The notes: generated from the letters alone by a model not told the origin. A stretch of 64,000 bases of DNA from Bradyrhizobium septentrionale (GCF_011516645.4 NZ_CP088285.1:1054001-1118000), one strand, 5' to 3'. Positions 34,030 through 42,605 are shown, numbered from the stretch's first letter. Made by a program: numbers and translations.

Positions 34030-34151
34030 TCAGCCCGGCCTTGTGCCGGGCATCCACGTCTTGTTATCCGCGTAAGAAGGACGTGGATGGCCGGGACATA
34101 GGCGAGCGGAAGCGACGCCGTCCTTCGGACGGCTATGCCCGGCCATGACGG
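34030..34151. repeat. Intergenic imperfect palindrome, GCCCGGCC/GGCCGGG type
   Basis: Arms such as TCAGCCCGGCCTTGTGCCGG and GGCTATGCCCGGCCATGACG are joined by inner inverted ATCCACGTC / GACGTGGAT and CGTCCTTCGGACGG. It occupies the gap between the YcaQ-like gene and the MFS gene. No second copy is seen in the window. Confidence 0.55.
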
Positions 34152-34177
34152 CATGGAGCTCTTGATCGAGCTGAAAG

Positions 34178-35341
34178 CTATTCGGCCAGCTGAAAGCGCT
34201 CGAAGCGGTCGAGCTCCTCCTCGATGCGGCGCTTGAGCTCCTTGCGCGACGCCTGTTTCTTGCCGTTGCCGACCCAGCTCCATTTCTGCATCAGGAGCTT
34301 CTTGTTCTGGCGGTCGGTCTTGATGTCGAGGGCGGCGACGATGTCGTCGCCGACCAGCACGGGCAGCGCGAAATAGCCGAACAGGCGCTTTTGCTTCGGC
34401 ACATAGGCCTCGAAGCGGTGGCCATAGCCGAAGAACAGCTCGGTGCGCTTGCGCTGGATGATCAGCGGATCGAACGGCGACAGGATGTGGACCAGGGCGG
34501 GATCCCCCTCTCCGGTCTGCTCCAGCACCTCGGGGCGCGCCCAATGCTCCTGCTTGCCGGCGCCGTCGAGCGCGATCCGGACCAATTCCTTGCGGCGAAG
34601 GCGCGCCTCGATCAGGCTGCGCACCGCCTTCTTGCTCGGCGCGTCGAGATGGCAGATCGAATCCAGGCTGACGATGCCCTGCGAGCGCAGCGCGCGGTCG
34701 AGCAGATAGGCTGTTCTGGCCGAGGCCGGTGCGGGCTTCGGCGGCGTGTCCCAGCCGAAGTGCCTGCTCATCAGCTCATAGGTCTTCAGCATTCCGGCGC
34801 GCTCGCTGATCGTGACCACGCCGCCATAGAAGGCGAGCTGCAGCGCACGCTTGGAGGGCTTGCGGCTCTGCCAGAGATGCTCCTTCTCGGTCAGCACGTC
34901 GTCCTCGATGTCGCGGATGGTCAGCGGGCCGGCCCGCAACAGCCGCAGCACCTTGCGCGTATCGGCCGCCGTCACCGACGCGAACCATTTGTGGCCCTCG
35001 CGCTTGTGCGCCTTCATCGCCGGCAGGAAGATGCCGATGTCCTTGGACGGAATGTAGGACAGCGCGTGCGTCCAGTATTCGAACACGCTCTTGTCGGTGC
35101 TCTGCGCCTGCTTGAGGTCGTCGCGGCGGTAGTCCGGAATCCGGGTGAACAGGATGTGATGATGGCAGCGCTCGATCACGTTGATGGTGTCGATCTGCAC
35201 ATAGCCGAGATGGTCGACGGCAGCCGCCACGGCTGAAGCGCCCTGCCCGAACGGCACCTGGGTATCGAGCCGCTGCGCGCGCAGCCAGATATGGCGGGCG
35301 GCGGCATTGTTCAGCGAAAGGGGTTCTGCGGCGCGGGGCAT
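34178..35341 (-). CDS. YcaQ-like winged-helix DNA glycosylase family protein
   Basis: This 387-residue protein belongs to the HTH_42/YcaQ family. E. coli YcaQ unhooks interstrand DNA cross-links by excising alkylated bases. The catalytic QxD-type motif appears as YVQIDTINVIERCHHHILF near residue 47. Next come FEYWTHALSYIP and winged-helix repeats. HILSPFDPLIIQRKRTELFFG and YKxE-like HRFEAYVPKQKRLFGYFALP are conserved C-terminal segments. About 45 charged residues end the protein (GKKQASRKELKRRIEEEL). A DNA-repair role is family knowledge and is not proven here. It stands alone. Confidence 0.85.
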   Translation of the reverse strand: MPRAAEPLSLNNAAARHIWLRAQRLDTQVPFGQGASAVAAAVDHLGYVQIDTINVIERCHHHILFTRIPDYRRDDLKQAQSTDKSVFEYWTHALSYIPSKDIGIFLPAMKAHKREGHKWFASVTAADTRKVLRLLRAGPLTIRDIEDDVLTEKEHLWQSRKPSKRALQLAFYGGVVTISERAGMLKTYELMSRHFGWDTPPKPAPASARTAYLLDRALRSQGIVSLDSICHLDAPSKKAVRSLIEARLRRKELVRIALDGAGKQEHWARPEVLEQTGEGDPALVHILSPFDPLIIQRKRTELFFGYGHRFEAYVPKQKRLFGYFALPVLVGDDIVAALDIKTDRQNKKLLMQKWSWVGNGKKQASRKELKRRIEEELDRFERFQLAE

Positions 35342-35446
35342 TGCGCCAGCAATGTAGTGAGATTCGCGCCGCTGTGGAGGGCCGGGCTAGGGGAAATCAG
35401 CCGCGCACAATCATGCACGCTTCGGCGTGCGGGCACGCAGGACCGG

Positions 35447-35689
35447 CTACGCCGATCCGACGACCCGCCGCAACCAGGGAACGTCCTGCAGCGCTGCCTC
35501 GAGTGCGGCGCTCTCCTCTTGAAACACCCGAGACGCATGACCGCCAACCGGAAACCAGCCGCGGCCATCCTCCACGTCCCGCCGGTATTCCTCGAAGCCG
35601 ATGGTCCCTTCCGGGCGAAGGAAGACATCGACGCAGCGCGCGGCATCCTCGTCGTTGATCGAGCGGAGGACGCGATTGATTTGGGCCAT
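35447..35689 (-). CDS. Conserved hypothetical protein (80 aa)
   Basis: This small acidic protein has 80 residues (MAQINRVLRSINDEDAARCV to PWLRRVVGSA). Segments VFLRPEGTIGFEEYRRDVED and GRGWFPVGG recur in short rhizobial hypothetical proteins from memory. No known domain is recognised. The start at 35689 is chosen because GAGGGTGAGC lies upstream; the frame opens 11 codons further left without such a site. Trp- and Phe-rich segments suggest a small globular fold. Confidence 0.65.
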   Translation of the reverse strand: MAQINRVLRSINDEDAARCVDVFLRPEGTIGFEEYRRDVEDGRGWFPVGGHASRVFQEESAALEAALQDVPWLRRVVGSA

Positions 35690-35806
35690 GATGCTCACCC
35701 TCTCCACTGCCCTGCCTGGCACAAGCCAGGTCCTGCACCCAACTGTGACTTATGTCACATACCGGATTTTGAACCGGTCCTAGGTTCTCGGCATCAAACG
35801 ACAGCA

Positions 35807-35820
35807 AGCCAAATTTGGCT
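35807..35820. promoter_or_regulatory. Perfect 14-bp palindrome upstream of the OmpA-family gene
   Basis: AGCCAAATTTGGCT lies 26 bp before the ATG of the OmpA-family gene and just before its AAGGA ribosome-binding site. Its symmetry and place suggest an operator or a 5' leader hairpin. No binding protein can be named. Confidence 0.35.
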
Positions 35821-35845
35821 GGCCGCATATTTAAGGACGAAACCC

Positions 35846-36472
35846 ATGACCCGCTCTCTTTCCTTGTCTCTTTTGACGATCGGCGCTGCGCTGTCGATGA
35901 CGGCGGGCGTGGCACTGGCCGGCAGCGACACCGTTCCGGCCGCCCAGATCCTCAATGCGCTGAAGCCGAAGTCGGCCACCCGCGGCCTCTCCGCCGATAC
36001 GCAGGTCGACCCGGCCGCTTCGGCCAAGGAGGCGAGCTTCCTCAACACCGTTCGCAACCGGCAGACCCGTTCGCTTTCGCTCGGCGAACGCCAGGAGATC
36101 GCCGACATCGCCGCTACCAAGCCGAAGATCGATCTGGAAATTCACTTCGACTATAACTCGGCGGAGATCGCCAAGACCCAGGCGGTGCAGGAGCTCGGCA
36201 AGGCACTGTCGGATGCCAGCATGAAGGGCTCGACCTTTGTCATCGCCGGCCACACCGACGCGATCGGCGGCGAAGCCTACAACCAGGACCTGTCGGAGCG
36301 CCGCGCCGACACCATCAAGAAGTATCTGGTCTCGCGTTACGGCCTCAACGGCTCGGACCTCGTGACCGTCGGCTACGGCAAGACCCGGCCGAAGGATCCG
36401 AACGCGCCGATGGACCCGACCAATCGCCGCGTGCAGGTCGTCAACATGGATACCAAGACCGCGTCGAAATAA
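35846..36472 (+). CDS. OmpA-family peptidoglycan-associated protein
   Basis: This exported protein has 208 residues. The signal peptide (TRSLSLSLLTIGAALSMTAG then VALA) is cleaved near residue 23. The C-terminal OmpA domain begins at IDLEIHFDYNSAEI and holds the peptidoglycan-binding motif in TFVIAGHTDAIGGEAYNQDLS, then RRADTIKKYLV and TNRRVQVV. No lipobox and no N-terminal barrel are present, so it is a soluble periplasmic or secreted OmpA-domain protein. AAGGA lies eight bases upstream of the ATG. A strong terminator follows. Confidence 0.92.
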   Translation: MTRSLSLSLLTIGAALSMTAGVALAGSDTVPAAQILNALKPKSATRGLSADTQVDPAASAKEASFLNTVRNRQTRSLSLGERQEIADIAATKPKIDLEIHFDYNSAEIAKTQAVQELGKALSDASMKGSTFVIAGHTDAIGGEAYNQDLSERRADTIKKYLVSRYGLNGSDLVTVGYGKTRPKDPNAPMDPTNRRVQVVNMDTKTASK

Positions 36473-36487
36473 CCTCCCGCAGCCTCG

Positions 36488-36532
36488 AGCTTCGGTTCTG
36501 ATTGAATCAGAACCGAAGCTCTACCTTTTTAT
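36488..36532 (+). terminator. Intrinsic terminator after the OmpA-family gene
   Basis: Arms AGCTTCGGTTCTGATT (36488-36503) and AATCAGAACCGAAGCT (36505-36520) are perfectly complementary over 16 bases. CTACCTTTTTAT follows. The hairpin is also the first part of the repeat element that continues to 36586. Confidence 0.85.
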
Positions 36533-36586
36533 CTGGACGCGTTTTCTTCACGCGAACCGGCGTCCACTTCGCTCGAAAACGCTATG
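36488..36586. repeat. Composite repeat (hairpin plus GACGCGTTTTCTTCACGCGAA body), copy 1
   Basis: The hairpin above is joined to a body reading GACGCGTTTTCTTCACGCGAA-type sequence and CGCTCGAAAACGCT. The whole recurs in reverse orientation at 40066-40189. The two copies bracket the glycosyltransferase, FecR and barrel genes as inverted repeats. Confidence 0.8.
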
Positions 36587-36634
36587 GATCCGCCTTCCGC
36601 ACCCGGCAGGCGGATCATTTTGCCCCCGAGCGTT

Positions 36635-37939
36635 TCAGATCCAGCTCTGGAACAGCATCAGCCGATTGAAGGTCGCCATCGAGGTCCCGATCGCGGCAAC
36701 CGTGACCGGCAGCATCGCGATGAAGCCGGCGCACCCGGCCGCCACGAAGGCCCACAATAGCCAGCGCGGCGCACCCTTGCGGGTCAACGCGTAGACCAGC
36801 ACGAAGCTCGCGGTGCACGCTGCCGGCAGATAGTAATAGATGAAGCCGAGGGTGCGCGGCAGCAGTGCCCAGGCGAGATACGGGCCGAGGTAGAACGCAA
36901 GCACCAGAAACGCATCGCGGCTGCGCCTGACGATCCAGTCGCGCAGCGCGACGATCAGCGCGATCAAGGCCGGCCACAGCACCAGCGGGTTGCCGAGGAA
37001 CACGATCGCCGCGAAGGCGTCGTCGCCGACCTTCTCGAACAGATACCAGACCGGGCGCACCAGGAACGGCCAGGACGGCCACGAGCTCATGTAGGTATGG
37101 CCTGCAATCGCCGTCGTGGTGTTGTCGGCAAAGATGCGGCGCTGCGCCTCGATGATGCCGGAGGGCGAGAGGCCGTAGAGCGGCACGAAGGTCACGAGAT
37201 AGACGATCAACGGAATCAGCACGAAACAGACGATGAAGTGAGGCAGACGGAAATCCGGCCACAAGTCGGGCCGGTACCAATCTTCCGCATCGGCATCGGC
37301 AAAGCGCACGCGCCAGCCCTGCATCAAGCGGATCACCGCGACGATCGCGATGCAGGTCGCGAGCACGAACAGCCCGCTCCATTTGCAGGCGCACGCAAGC
37401 CCCGCGGCTAACCCCGTCAGCGCGAAGGCGAGTTGCGGCCGCTGCTGCCTGAAGCCGTGGACGAAAGCCGCGATCGCGAACAGACAGAAAGCGAGCGCAA
37501 AAATATCCAGCATCGCAATACGCGACTGCACGAACAGCATCTGGTTGAAGAAGGCGAGCAGCACCGCCGCGATGGCGCGCTCCTGCGACGCGAACAGCGC
37601 GAGCCCGCCGAGATAGACGGCGACCAGCGCTAGCGCGCCGAACAGCGCCGCGGGATAGCGCCATCCGAGCGGCACGTCGCCGAACGCCTTGATCGAGAGG
37701 GCGATGATCTCTTTGGCGAACGGCGGATGCATCGGGTTGAGCATCGGGCCCTCGACTACCGGCAATAGCATCTGCCGCGCCGCCGGCACGTAATGCACCT
37801 CATCGAAATAGAGCTTGTCCGGCGCCGTGATCCCGAGCAGCAGCACGACATGGGCGACGATGAAGATGATGGCCGCAACGATCGCCGTGCGCGCGGCGGG
37901 CCGCCGCAGAACGGAAGAAGATTCGGATGCGATGTTCAA
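36635..37939 (-). CDS. Membrane glycosyltransferase, PMT/ArnT-like (GT39/GT83 type)
   Basis: This polytopic membrane protein has 434 residues and about 11 hydrophobic segments. It uses a polyprenyl-phosphate sugar donor at the periplasmic side of the inner membrane. The first periplasmic loop has the acidic motif KLYFDEVHYVPAARQM, with the catalytic-type Asp-Glu pair, followed by NPMHPPFAKEIIAL. The interior RIAMLDIFALAFCLFAIAAF fits the PMT family (pfam13231/02366). The acceptor is unknown and could be a lipid, glycan or protein. It is transcribed away from the FecR gene. Confidence 0.87.
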   Translation of the reverse strand: MNIASESSSVLRRPAARTAIVAAIIFIVAHVVLLLGITAPDKLYFDEVHYVPAARQMLLPVVEGPMLNPMHPPFAKEIIALSIKAFGDVPLGWRYPAALFGALALVAVYLGGLALFASQERAIAAVLLAFFNQMLFVQSRIAMLDIFALAFCLFAIAAFVHGFRQQRPQLAFALTGLAAGLACACKWSGLFVLATCIAIVAVIRLMQGWRVRFADADAEDWYRPDLWPDFRLPHFIVCFVLIPLIVYLVTFVPLYGLSPSGIIEAQRRIFADNTTTAIAGHTYMSSWPSWPFLVRPVWYLFEKVGDDAFAAIVFLGNPLVLWPALIALIVALRDWIVRRSRDAFLVLAFYLGPYLAWALLPRTLGFIYYYLPAACTASFVLVYALTRKGAPRWLLWAFVAAGCAGFIAMLPVTVAAIGTSMATFNRLMLFQSWI

Positions 37940-38163
37940 AACGTGGGCACGGTGCGAGGGGAACGAGTGTGAGCGAAGTGTGAGCTACGCCGGTGCGTGT
38001 GACGCATGTGACGAATGTGATCAGAACTCACTCTCATGCCCGCTCCTTGAACGTCCTCGAATTCATCAGCACCGCTTCAACTCAGCAGAGCTTGTGACAA
38101 TTATACAATATCAGCTGCATGGGCGATCCGATACGATGACCGGGTTGGTCGATCGGTATTGCA

Positions 38164-38874
38164 ATGAATTCACCTCACAGCTTTTTCTCCATTCTTGCGC
38201 TCGGTCTTGCAGTCGCACTGACGGCCCATCCCGCTCAGGCGCAGACGCGCGTCGGCGAAGCGGCCATGGTGAAGAACGAGGTCCTCCGCGTTGCGGCCGC
38301 GACCACGCCGATCAATGTCGGCGACGCGTTGCTGCGCGATGAGACGGTGCGCACCGGTCTCGAGAGCGCCGCGCGGCTGGTGATGGCTGACAGCACCAAC
38401 CTCTCGCTCGGTCCCAACGCCTCGCTCAAGCTCGACCGCACCGTGTTCGACGACGAGCATCACTACCGCGATGTCGCGATCCGCCTGACATCGGGCGCGT
38501 TCCGCTTCGTCACCGGCCACTCGGACAAGGCCGCCTACAGGATCACCACACCGCTTGCGACGATCGGCGTTCGCGGCACCGTGCTCGATATCCTGTCACA
38601 GCGCGGCAAGACCACCGTGGTGTTGCAGGAGGGCGCATCGACGGTGTGCACGTCGAACCGGCAGTGCATCGACCTGACCCAGCCGGGCGACACCGCGATC
38701 ATCACCTCGAGCGGCGGCCATACCACGATCCAGAAGACCAACAATCCGCCCTGGACCTTTGCCGCGACCTGCAGCCAGGCGGCGGGGCTCTGCACCGTCA
38801 CCCAGTTTGCGGATGCGACGCCGGTGACGCCGCCGGTCGACGACGACCCCACCGGCATGCTGTGCGGACGCTGA
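38164..38874 (+). CDS. FecR-domain periplasmic protein
   Basis: This exported protein has 236 residues. The signal peptide ([20 protein letters not shown]) is cleaved near residue 26. A FecR domain covers residues 35-150: [20 protein letters not shown], then [10 protein letters not shown], and the core [15 protein letters not shown]. It is not an anti-sigma factor of the FecR membrane type, since it has no membrane helix apart from the signal and no sigma gene adjoins it. Two Cys pairs ([15 protein letters not shown]) could form disulfides. The ATG of a beta-barrel gene follows two bases after the stop, so the two are co-expressed. Confidence 0.87.
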   Translation: MNSPHSFFSILALGLAVALTAHPAQAQTRVGEAAMVKNEVLRVAAATTPINVGDALLRDETVRTGLESAARLVMADSTNLSLGPNASLKLDRTVFDDEHHYRDVAIRLTSGAFRFVTGHSDKAAYRITTPLATIGVRGTVLDILSQRGKTTVVLQEGASTVCTSNRQCIDLTQPGDTAIITSSGGHTTIQKTNNPPWTFAATCSQAAGLCTVTQFADATPVTPPVDDDPTGMLCGR

Positions 38875-38876
38875 GC

Positions 38877-40067
38877 ATGATACGACGCATGCAGCAGTTG
38901 ATTCTGTCGGCCGCTCTGACGACGGCGCTCTCGCTTGCAATGCTGCAGGCGCTGGCTGCGCCGGCCCAGGCGCAGACTCCAACGCCGAACTGTACTTCGG
39001 ATCCCGAAAGCACGCTGTCGGCGTCGCCGAACTGCAATTCGACCCCCACACCGACGCCTACTCCGACACCAACGCCGACGCCGTCGCCTACGCCCACTCC
39101 AACTCCTACCCCAACGCCGACGCCGTCCCCAACGCCGACCCCCACGCCGACACCAACCCCGACGCCGATCACCGGCGCGCCGTCGAGCGGCGGTTCGATC
39201 AACGGCCTCGCCGACCAGCGCTTCAACCAGATGATCACCAACCGGGTGCTCGGCACGGTGCTGCTCGGCGTCAACGAGCAGGTCAATTGCAACGACTGCA
39301 TCAGCGCCTTCGGTTCGGCCGGCTCGTTCTCGGCGGGCATCCATGGCCGCAAGACCATCACGCCGAACCTGTCGCTGCTCGCCGGCATCGCCTACACGCA
39401 ATATGGCGAGGGCGGCTACAACGTCACCAGCGCGCCGATCGGGGCCTTCGCGCTGCGCTACGATTTCGTCGACTGGGGTTCGTCACGGCCGTTCTTCGAC
39501 GTCGGCACCATCCTCTCGCCGTCCGAGAAGGTGCGCTACACCCGCAACTACGCGACGAGCCTCGGTCCGGTGTCCATCACCAGCCAGACCTCGAGCGAGA
39601 ATTACGGCGTCTACGGCCGCGCCGGCTGGATCAACCGGCTGTCGGCGCGTGATGAGCTCGCGGCTTCGGTCGAGGTCTGGCAGCTGTGGCAGCGGGTCAA
39701 GGGCTACAGCGATCCCGCGATGGCCTTCAATCCGTTCGATGCGACGATCGCCGACGGCACCGATCGCACCAGCCTCGTGAAGATCGGCGGCCAGTGGACG
39801 CATCTGTTCGGATCGAACATCGAAACCAACATCAATGGCGGCTGGGTGCAATCCTTCGCCACGCATTCGGGCATTGTCGCCACCGTCACCGGCGATGGCA
39901 CCATCGTGCCGACGATGGGCAACCAGGGCTGGTTCGAATATGGCGGCCGCGTCGGCTTCCGCATCACCAAGGGCTGGATCGCCGACCTGTTCGTCAACGG
40001 CACCGCCGGGCCGCAGCCGGTCGGCAACACGGTTCACGGCGGCGTCGGGCTGCGGATCAATTATTAG
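38877..40067 (+). CDS. Outer-membrane beta-barrel protein with a Thr-Pro repeat linker
   Basis: This 396-residue protein has four parts. They are a signal peptide (residues 1-33, ending APAQAQ), a Cys-containing spacer, a Thr-Pro/Ser-Pro repeat at residues 56-97, and a C-terminal barrel (about 130-396). The barrel looks autotransporter-type, with alternating hydrophobic strands and the terminal strand [14 protein letters not shown] ending in an aromatic residue. There is no passenger besides the repeat, so it is unlikely to be a classical autotransporter. Codons in the repeat vary (ACA, ACG, ACT, ACC with CCG, CCT, CCC, CCA), indicating selection on the protein. It starts two bases after the FecR stop. 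Confidence 0.83.
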   Translation: MIRRMQQLILSAALTTALSLAMLQALAAPAQAQTPTPNCTSDPESTLSASPNCNSTPTPTPTPTPTPTPSPTPTPTPTPTPTPSPTPTPTPTPTPTPITGAPSSGGSINGLADQRFNQMITNRVLGTVLLGVNEQVNCNDCISAFGSAGSFSAGIHGRKTITPNLSLLAGIAYTQYGEGGYNVTSAPIGAFALRYDFVDWGSSRPFFDVGTILSPSEKVRYTRNYATSLGPVSITSQTSSENYGVYGRAGWINRLSARDELAASVEVWQLWQRVKGYSDPAMAFNPFDATIADGTDRTSLVKIGGQWTHLFGSNIETNINGGWVQSFATHSGIVATVTGDGTIVPTMGNQGWFEYGGRVGFRITKGWIADLFVNGTAGPQPVGNTVHGGVGLRINY

Positions 40068-40189
40068 AGCGTTTTCGAGCGAAGCCTGCCACGCACTTGA
40101 TGCGGGGTGGACACCGGTTCGCGTGAAGAAAACGCGTCAAGACAAGAAGCGAGAGCTTCGGTTCTGATTCAATCAGCACCGAAGCTCTA
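40066..40189. repeat. Composite repeat (body plus hairpin), copy 2, inverted relative to copy 1
   Basis: AGCGTTTTCGAGCGAAG begins just before the barrel stop and leads through CACCGGTTCGCGTGAAGAAA to a hairpin (40152-40188) with arms AGAGCTTCGGTTCTGATT and AATCAGCACCGAAGCTCT (one mismatch). It is the reverse complement of the 36488-36586 element with about 25 extra bases. Confidence 0.8.
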
Positions 40190-40195
40190 GGCACA

Positions 40196-40302
40196 CTGTC
40201 ATGCCCCGCTTCATGCGGGGCATCCAGTACGCCGCGGCCCATCGGCCGAGCACCGAGGTCTCTGGAATACTGGATCGCCCGGACGAGCCGGGCGATGACA
40301 GT
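40196..40302. repeat. Palindromic repeat, TGTCAT/ATGACA family, copy 3
   Basis: It opens with CTGTCATGCCCCGCTTCATG and closes with GGACGAGCCGGGCGATGACA. The inner arms (CCAGTACGCCGCGGC and CTGGAATACTGGATCG) are swapped relative to copies 1 and 2, so this copy sits in reverse orientation. Confidence 0.8.
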
Positions 40303-40315
40303 GGAGGCGTCTACC

Positions 40316-40804
40316 TCACGCCGCCGCCTTGCCTTCATAGGCCCGGCGCAGGCCTTCGACGTCGAGCTTGATCATATCGAGCATCGCTTGCATCGCGCGC
40401 GCCGCGCCGGCCGCATCGGCGCCGCCGATGTAATCGTGAAGCTGGCGCGGCACGATCTGCCAGGACACGCCAAAACGGTCGCGCAGCCAGCCGCACTGGT
40501 CCTCCTTGCCGCCACCAGCGAGCAACGCGGCCCAGAGCCGATCGACCTCGGCCTGATCGACACAGTCGATCGAGAACGAGATCGCATGGGTGTATTCCAT
40601 CTTCATCCCGCCGTTGAGCGCCATGAAGCGCTGACCGGCCAGCGTGAACTCGACCACCAGCACGGTGCCGGCCTTTCCGGCCGGACCGTCGATGATGTTG
40701 TTCTGGACCTTGTCGATGCGGGAGTCCGGCAACAGCGAGACGTAGAACTTCGCGGCCTCCTCGGCCTCGCCGTCGAACCACAGGCAGGGTGACACTTTTG
40801 ACAT
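40316..40804 (-). CDS. VOC family protein, PhnB-like
   Basis: This 162-residue protein of the vicinal oxygen chelate superfamily matches the PhnB/3-demethylubiquinone-methyltransferase-like group (pfam06983). It starts KVSPCLWFDGEAEEAAKFYV and contains VLVVEFTLAGQRFMALNGG and the DRFGVSWQIVP motif. Members' reactions are mostly unknown. The next VOC gene lies 25 bp upstream on the same strand, so the two form a small operon. Confidence 0.88.
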   Translation of the reverse strand: MSKVSPCLWFDGEAEEAAKFYVSLLPDSRIDKVQNNIIDGPAGKAGTVLVVEFTLAGQRFMALNGGMKMEYTHAISFSIDCVDQAEVDRLWAALLAGGGKEDQCGWLRDRFGVSWQIVPRQLHDYIGGADAAGAARAMQAMLDMIKLDVEGLRRAYEGKAAA

Positions 40805-40829
40805 CGATGAGCTCCCTATCGGCGCGCGT

Positions 40830-41267
40830 TCAGGCGGTGGCCGCGGCGGACTGCGCCTTCATCGCGGCCTCGACGTCCATCCACATCACTTCCCAGATGT
40901 GACCGTCGGGATCCTCGAAGCTGCGGCCATACATGAAGCCGTAATCCTGCTGCGGCGACGGATCGGCGCTGCCGCCCGCGCCCTTCGCCTTGGTGACATA
41001 GCCGTCGACTGCGTCGCGGCTCTCGGCGGACAGGCAGATCAGCACTTCGCTCGTGGTCCTGGCGTCGGCGATTGTCTTCGGCGTGAACTGCCGGAACTTG
41101 TCGTGGGTCAGCAACATGACGTGGATGGTGTCGGAGATCACCATGCCGGAGGCGGTCTCGTCGGAGAATTGCGGATTTTTCGTCGCGCCGATCGCCTCAT
41201 AGAAGGCGGTTGCGCGGGCGAGGTTGCTGACCGGCAGGTTGACGAAGATCATTGTCGGCTTGGCCAT
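40830..41267 (-). CDS. VOC family protein (glyoxalase/lactoylglutathione lyase-like)
   Basis: This 145-residue VOC protein starts MAKPTMIFVNLPVSNLARAT and has a paired beta-alpha-beta-beta-beta fold by pattern. The C-terminal EDPDGHIWEVMWMD carries the usual metal-type Glu. AAGGAG lies five bases before ATG 41267, which decides the start over an upstream in-frame ATG. Function is unknown; such proteins include glyoxalase and antibiotic-resistance relatives. It is followed by a second VOC gene in the same direction. Confidence 0.88.
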   Translation of the reverse strand: MAKPTMIFVNLPVSNLARATAFYEAIGATKNPQFSDETASGMVISDTIHVMLLTHDKFRQFTPKTIADARTTSEVLICLSAESRDAVDGYVTKAKGAGGSADPSPQQDYGFMYGRSFEDPDGHIWEVMWMDVEAAMKAQSAAATA

Positions 41268-41371
41268 GAACGGCTCCTTTTCTCGGGGTTGTGCCCGGAG
41301 GACGAACCGTATGGCCACCTCCCGACATCGCCGCGTCGTTTCTTGTTGCGGCGTCCTGACGCAGGCCGACG

Positions 41372-42388
41372 TCAGGTCACGATCGGCGTCGGCATGGTCA
41401 GAAATGCCCGTGTCACATGCCAGAACAGCTCGCGATTGGTGGCCAGCGCCACCGAATGTGCCGTGCCGGGCAGGATGATGAACTGCCGGTCGCCGTTCGG
41501 CAATCTGTTGAAGAACTCCTCGAGATCGGGCACCGCCGCGATGCCGTCATATTCGCCGCGGACCAGCAGCACCGGCGCCAGCACCTTCTCCGGATGCACC
41601 ACCGGCAGATTGGCGGTCATGTCGAGATAGGTGCCGGTCGGGATCTGGTCGCCGAACTGCATTTCGACATCGGCTAGCACCTCCATCACCGCGGGGTCCG
41701 ACGTGCCCGGCTTGTCGCGGGTCGCGATCGAGCGGATCATGTCGCGATCGCGCTTGCGCATGTTGTGGCTGCGGTAATAGGCGAGCTGCTCGGCGCGCTT
41801 TGCCAGCGTCGGCGAGCCCTCGCCCTTGTAGGTGAAGGCGGCGAACACCAGGCGATCGATCCGCTCGGGCGCCGCCATCGCGAAGGCGCCGGCCCGCAGC
41901 GCACCGGAGGATTCGCCGACGAAGTGATATCGCCTCTCGCCGGTCTCGCGGGCGATCACCTCGACCGCGGCTCTCAGATCCTCGACGCCGCTTGCGATAT
42001 CCGCATTGCCCGAGGTGCGGCCCGACTTGCCGTAATTCTCATGGTCCATGGTCCAGCAATCGAAGCCGTAGCGCGCGAAAGTATTGAGCAGCGAATACTC
42101 GCCTTTGCCCGGCACCGTGAGGTCGAACACCCTTGATGTCACCGACGAGCCGTGGACGAAGAACGCCACGGGCCGCGGCGGTTCGCCCGGCTTCGGCGCG
42201 CCGATCCGCTTGCGGAACATCCAGAGCGGAATGTCGCCCTTCTTCGCCCAGTATTCGCTGCTCCAGATTTCGCCTTCGGCCGGAACTGCGCTTGCGGCCC
42301 GCGCCGGCGTCTCGCCGAGTGCGCCGGCAGCGGCTGCCACGCCGATGCCCTTGATGATGGTGCGCCGCGAATGGTCCGATGACATCAT
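41372..42388 (-). CDS. Tat-exported alpha/beta hydrolase
   Basis: This 338-residue hydrolase begins with a Tat signal (SRRTIIKGIGVAAAAGALGE then TPARA). The alpha/beta fold shows the oxyanion segment FFVHGSSVTSRVF, the nucleophile elbow VGESSGALRAG (Ser), an acidic residue in VRGEYDGIA, and the His in LPGTAHSVA. It is a carboxylic-ester or similar hydrolase acting in the periplasm; the substrate is unknown. The start at 42388 (MM) has GGGAG upstream. It is divergent from a Tat-exported amidohydrolase gene, with 217 bp between, so both may serve one pathway. Confidence 0.87.
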   Translation of the reverse strand: MMSSDHSRRTIIKGIGVAAAAGALGETPARAASAVPAEGEIWSSEYWAKKGDIPLWMFRKRIGAPKPGEPPRPVAFFVHGSSVTSRVFDLTVPGKGEYSLLNTFARYGFDCWTMDHENYGKSGRTSGNADIASGVEDLRAAVEVIARETGERRYHFVGESSGALRAGAFAMAAPERIDRLVFAAFTYKGEGSPTLAKRAEQLAYYRSHNMRKRDRDMIRSIATRDKPGTSDPAVMEVLADVEMQFGDQIPTGTYLDMTANLPVVHPEKVLAPVLLVRGEYDGIAAVPDLEEFFNRLPNGDRQFIILPGTAHSVALATNRELFWHVTRAFLTMPTPIVT

Positions 42389-42605
42389 GGCTCGCTCCCT
42401 TCCGGATTTCTTCACCTGATCCGCTGCGCTCGAGCATAGCAGCGCGCATGTCAGACTGCGCGACGCCGGCATCTCGCAGCCTGTAGATGCGATGCACGAT
42501 TTTGTGAACGCTGTTTCCGGCAATCGGCGCGGACGAGGCGCGGACTTGGTCCTAGTCTCCGCCGCGGTCCGACCGGAAAAATCCGGCGGGAAGTGGGAGC
42601 GAAGA

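Noticed and set aside
38164..38874. FecR-domain gene as the anti-sigma part of a FecI/FecR system
   Set aside because: There is no ECF sigma gene and no TonB receptor adjacent, and the protein has only a cleavable signal instead of a membrane anchor.
39042..39167. Repetitive DNA in the barrel gene that could look like a CRISPR or minisatellite
   Set aside because: The repeat is in frame, encodes Thr-Pro/Ser-Pro, and uses varied codons. It has no spacers and no cas genes are present.
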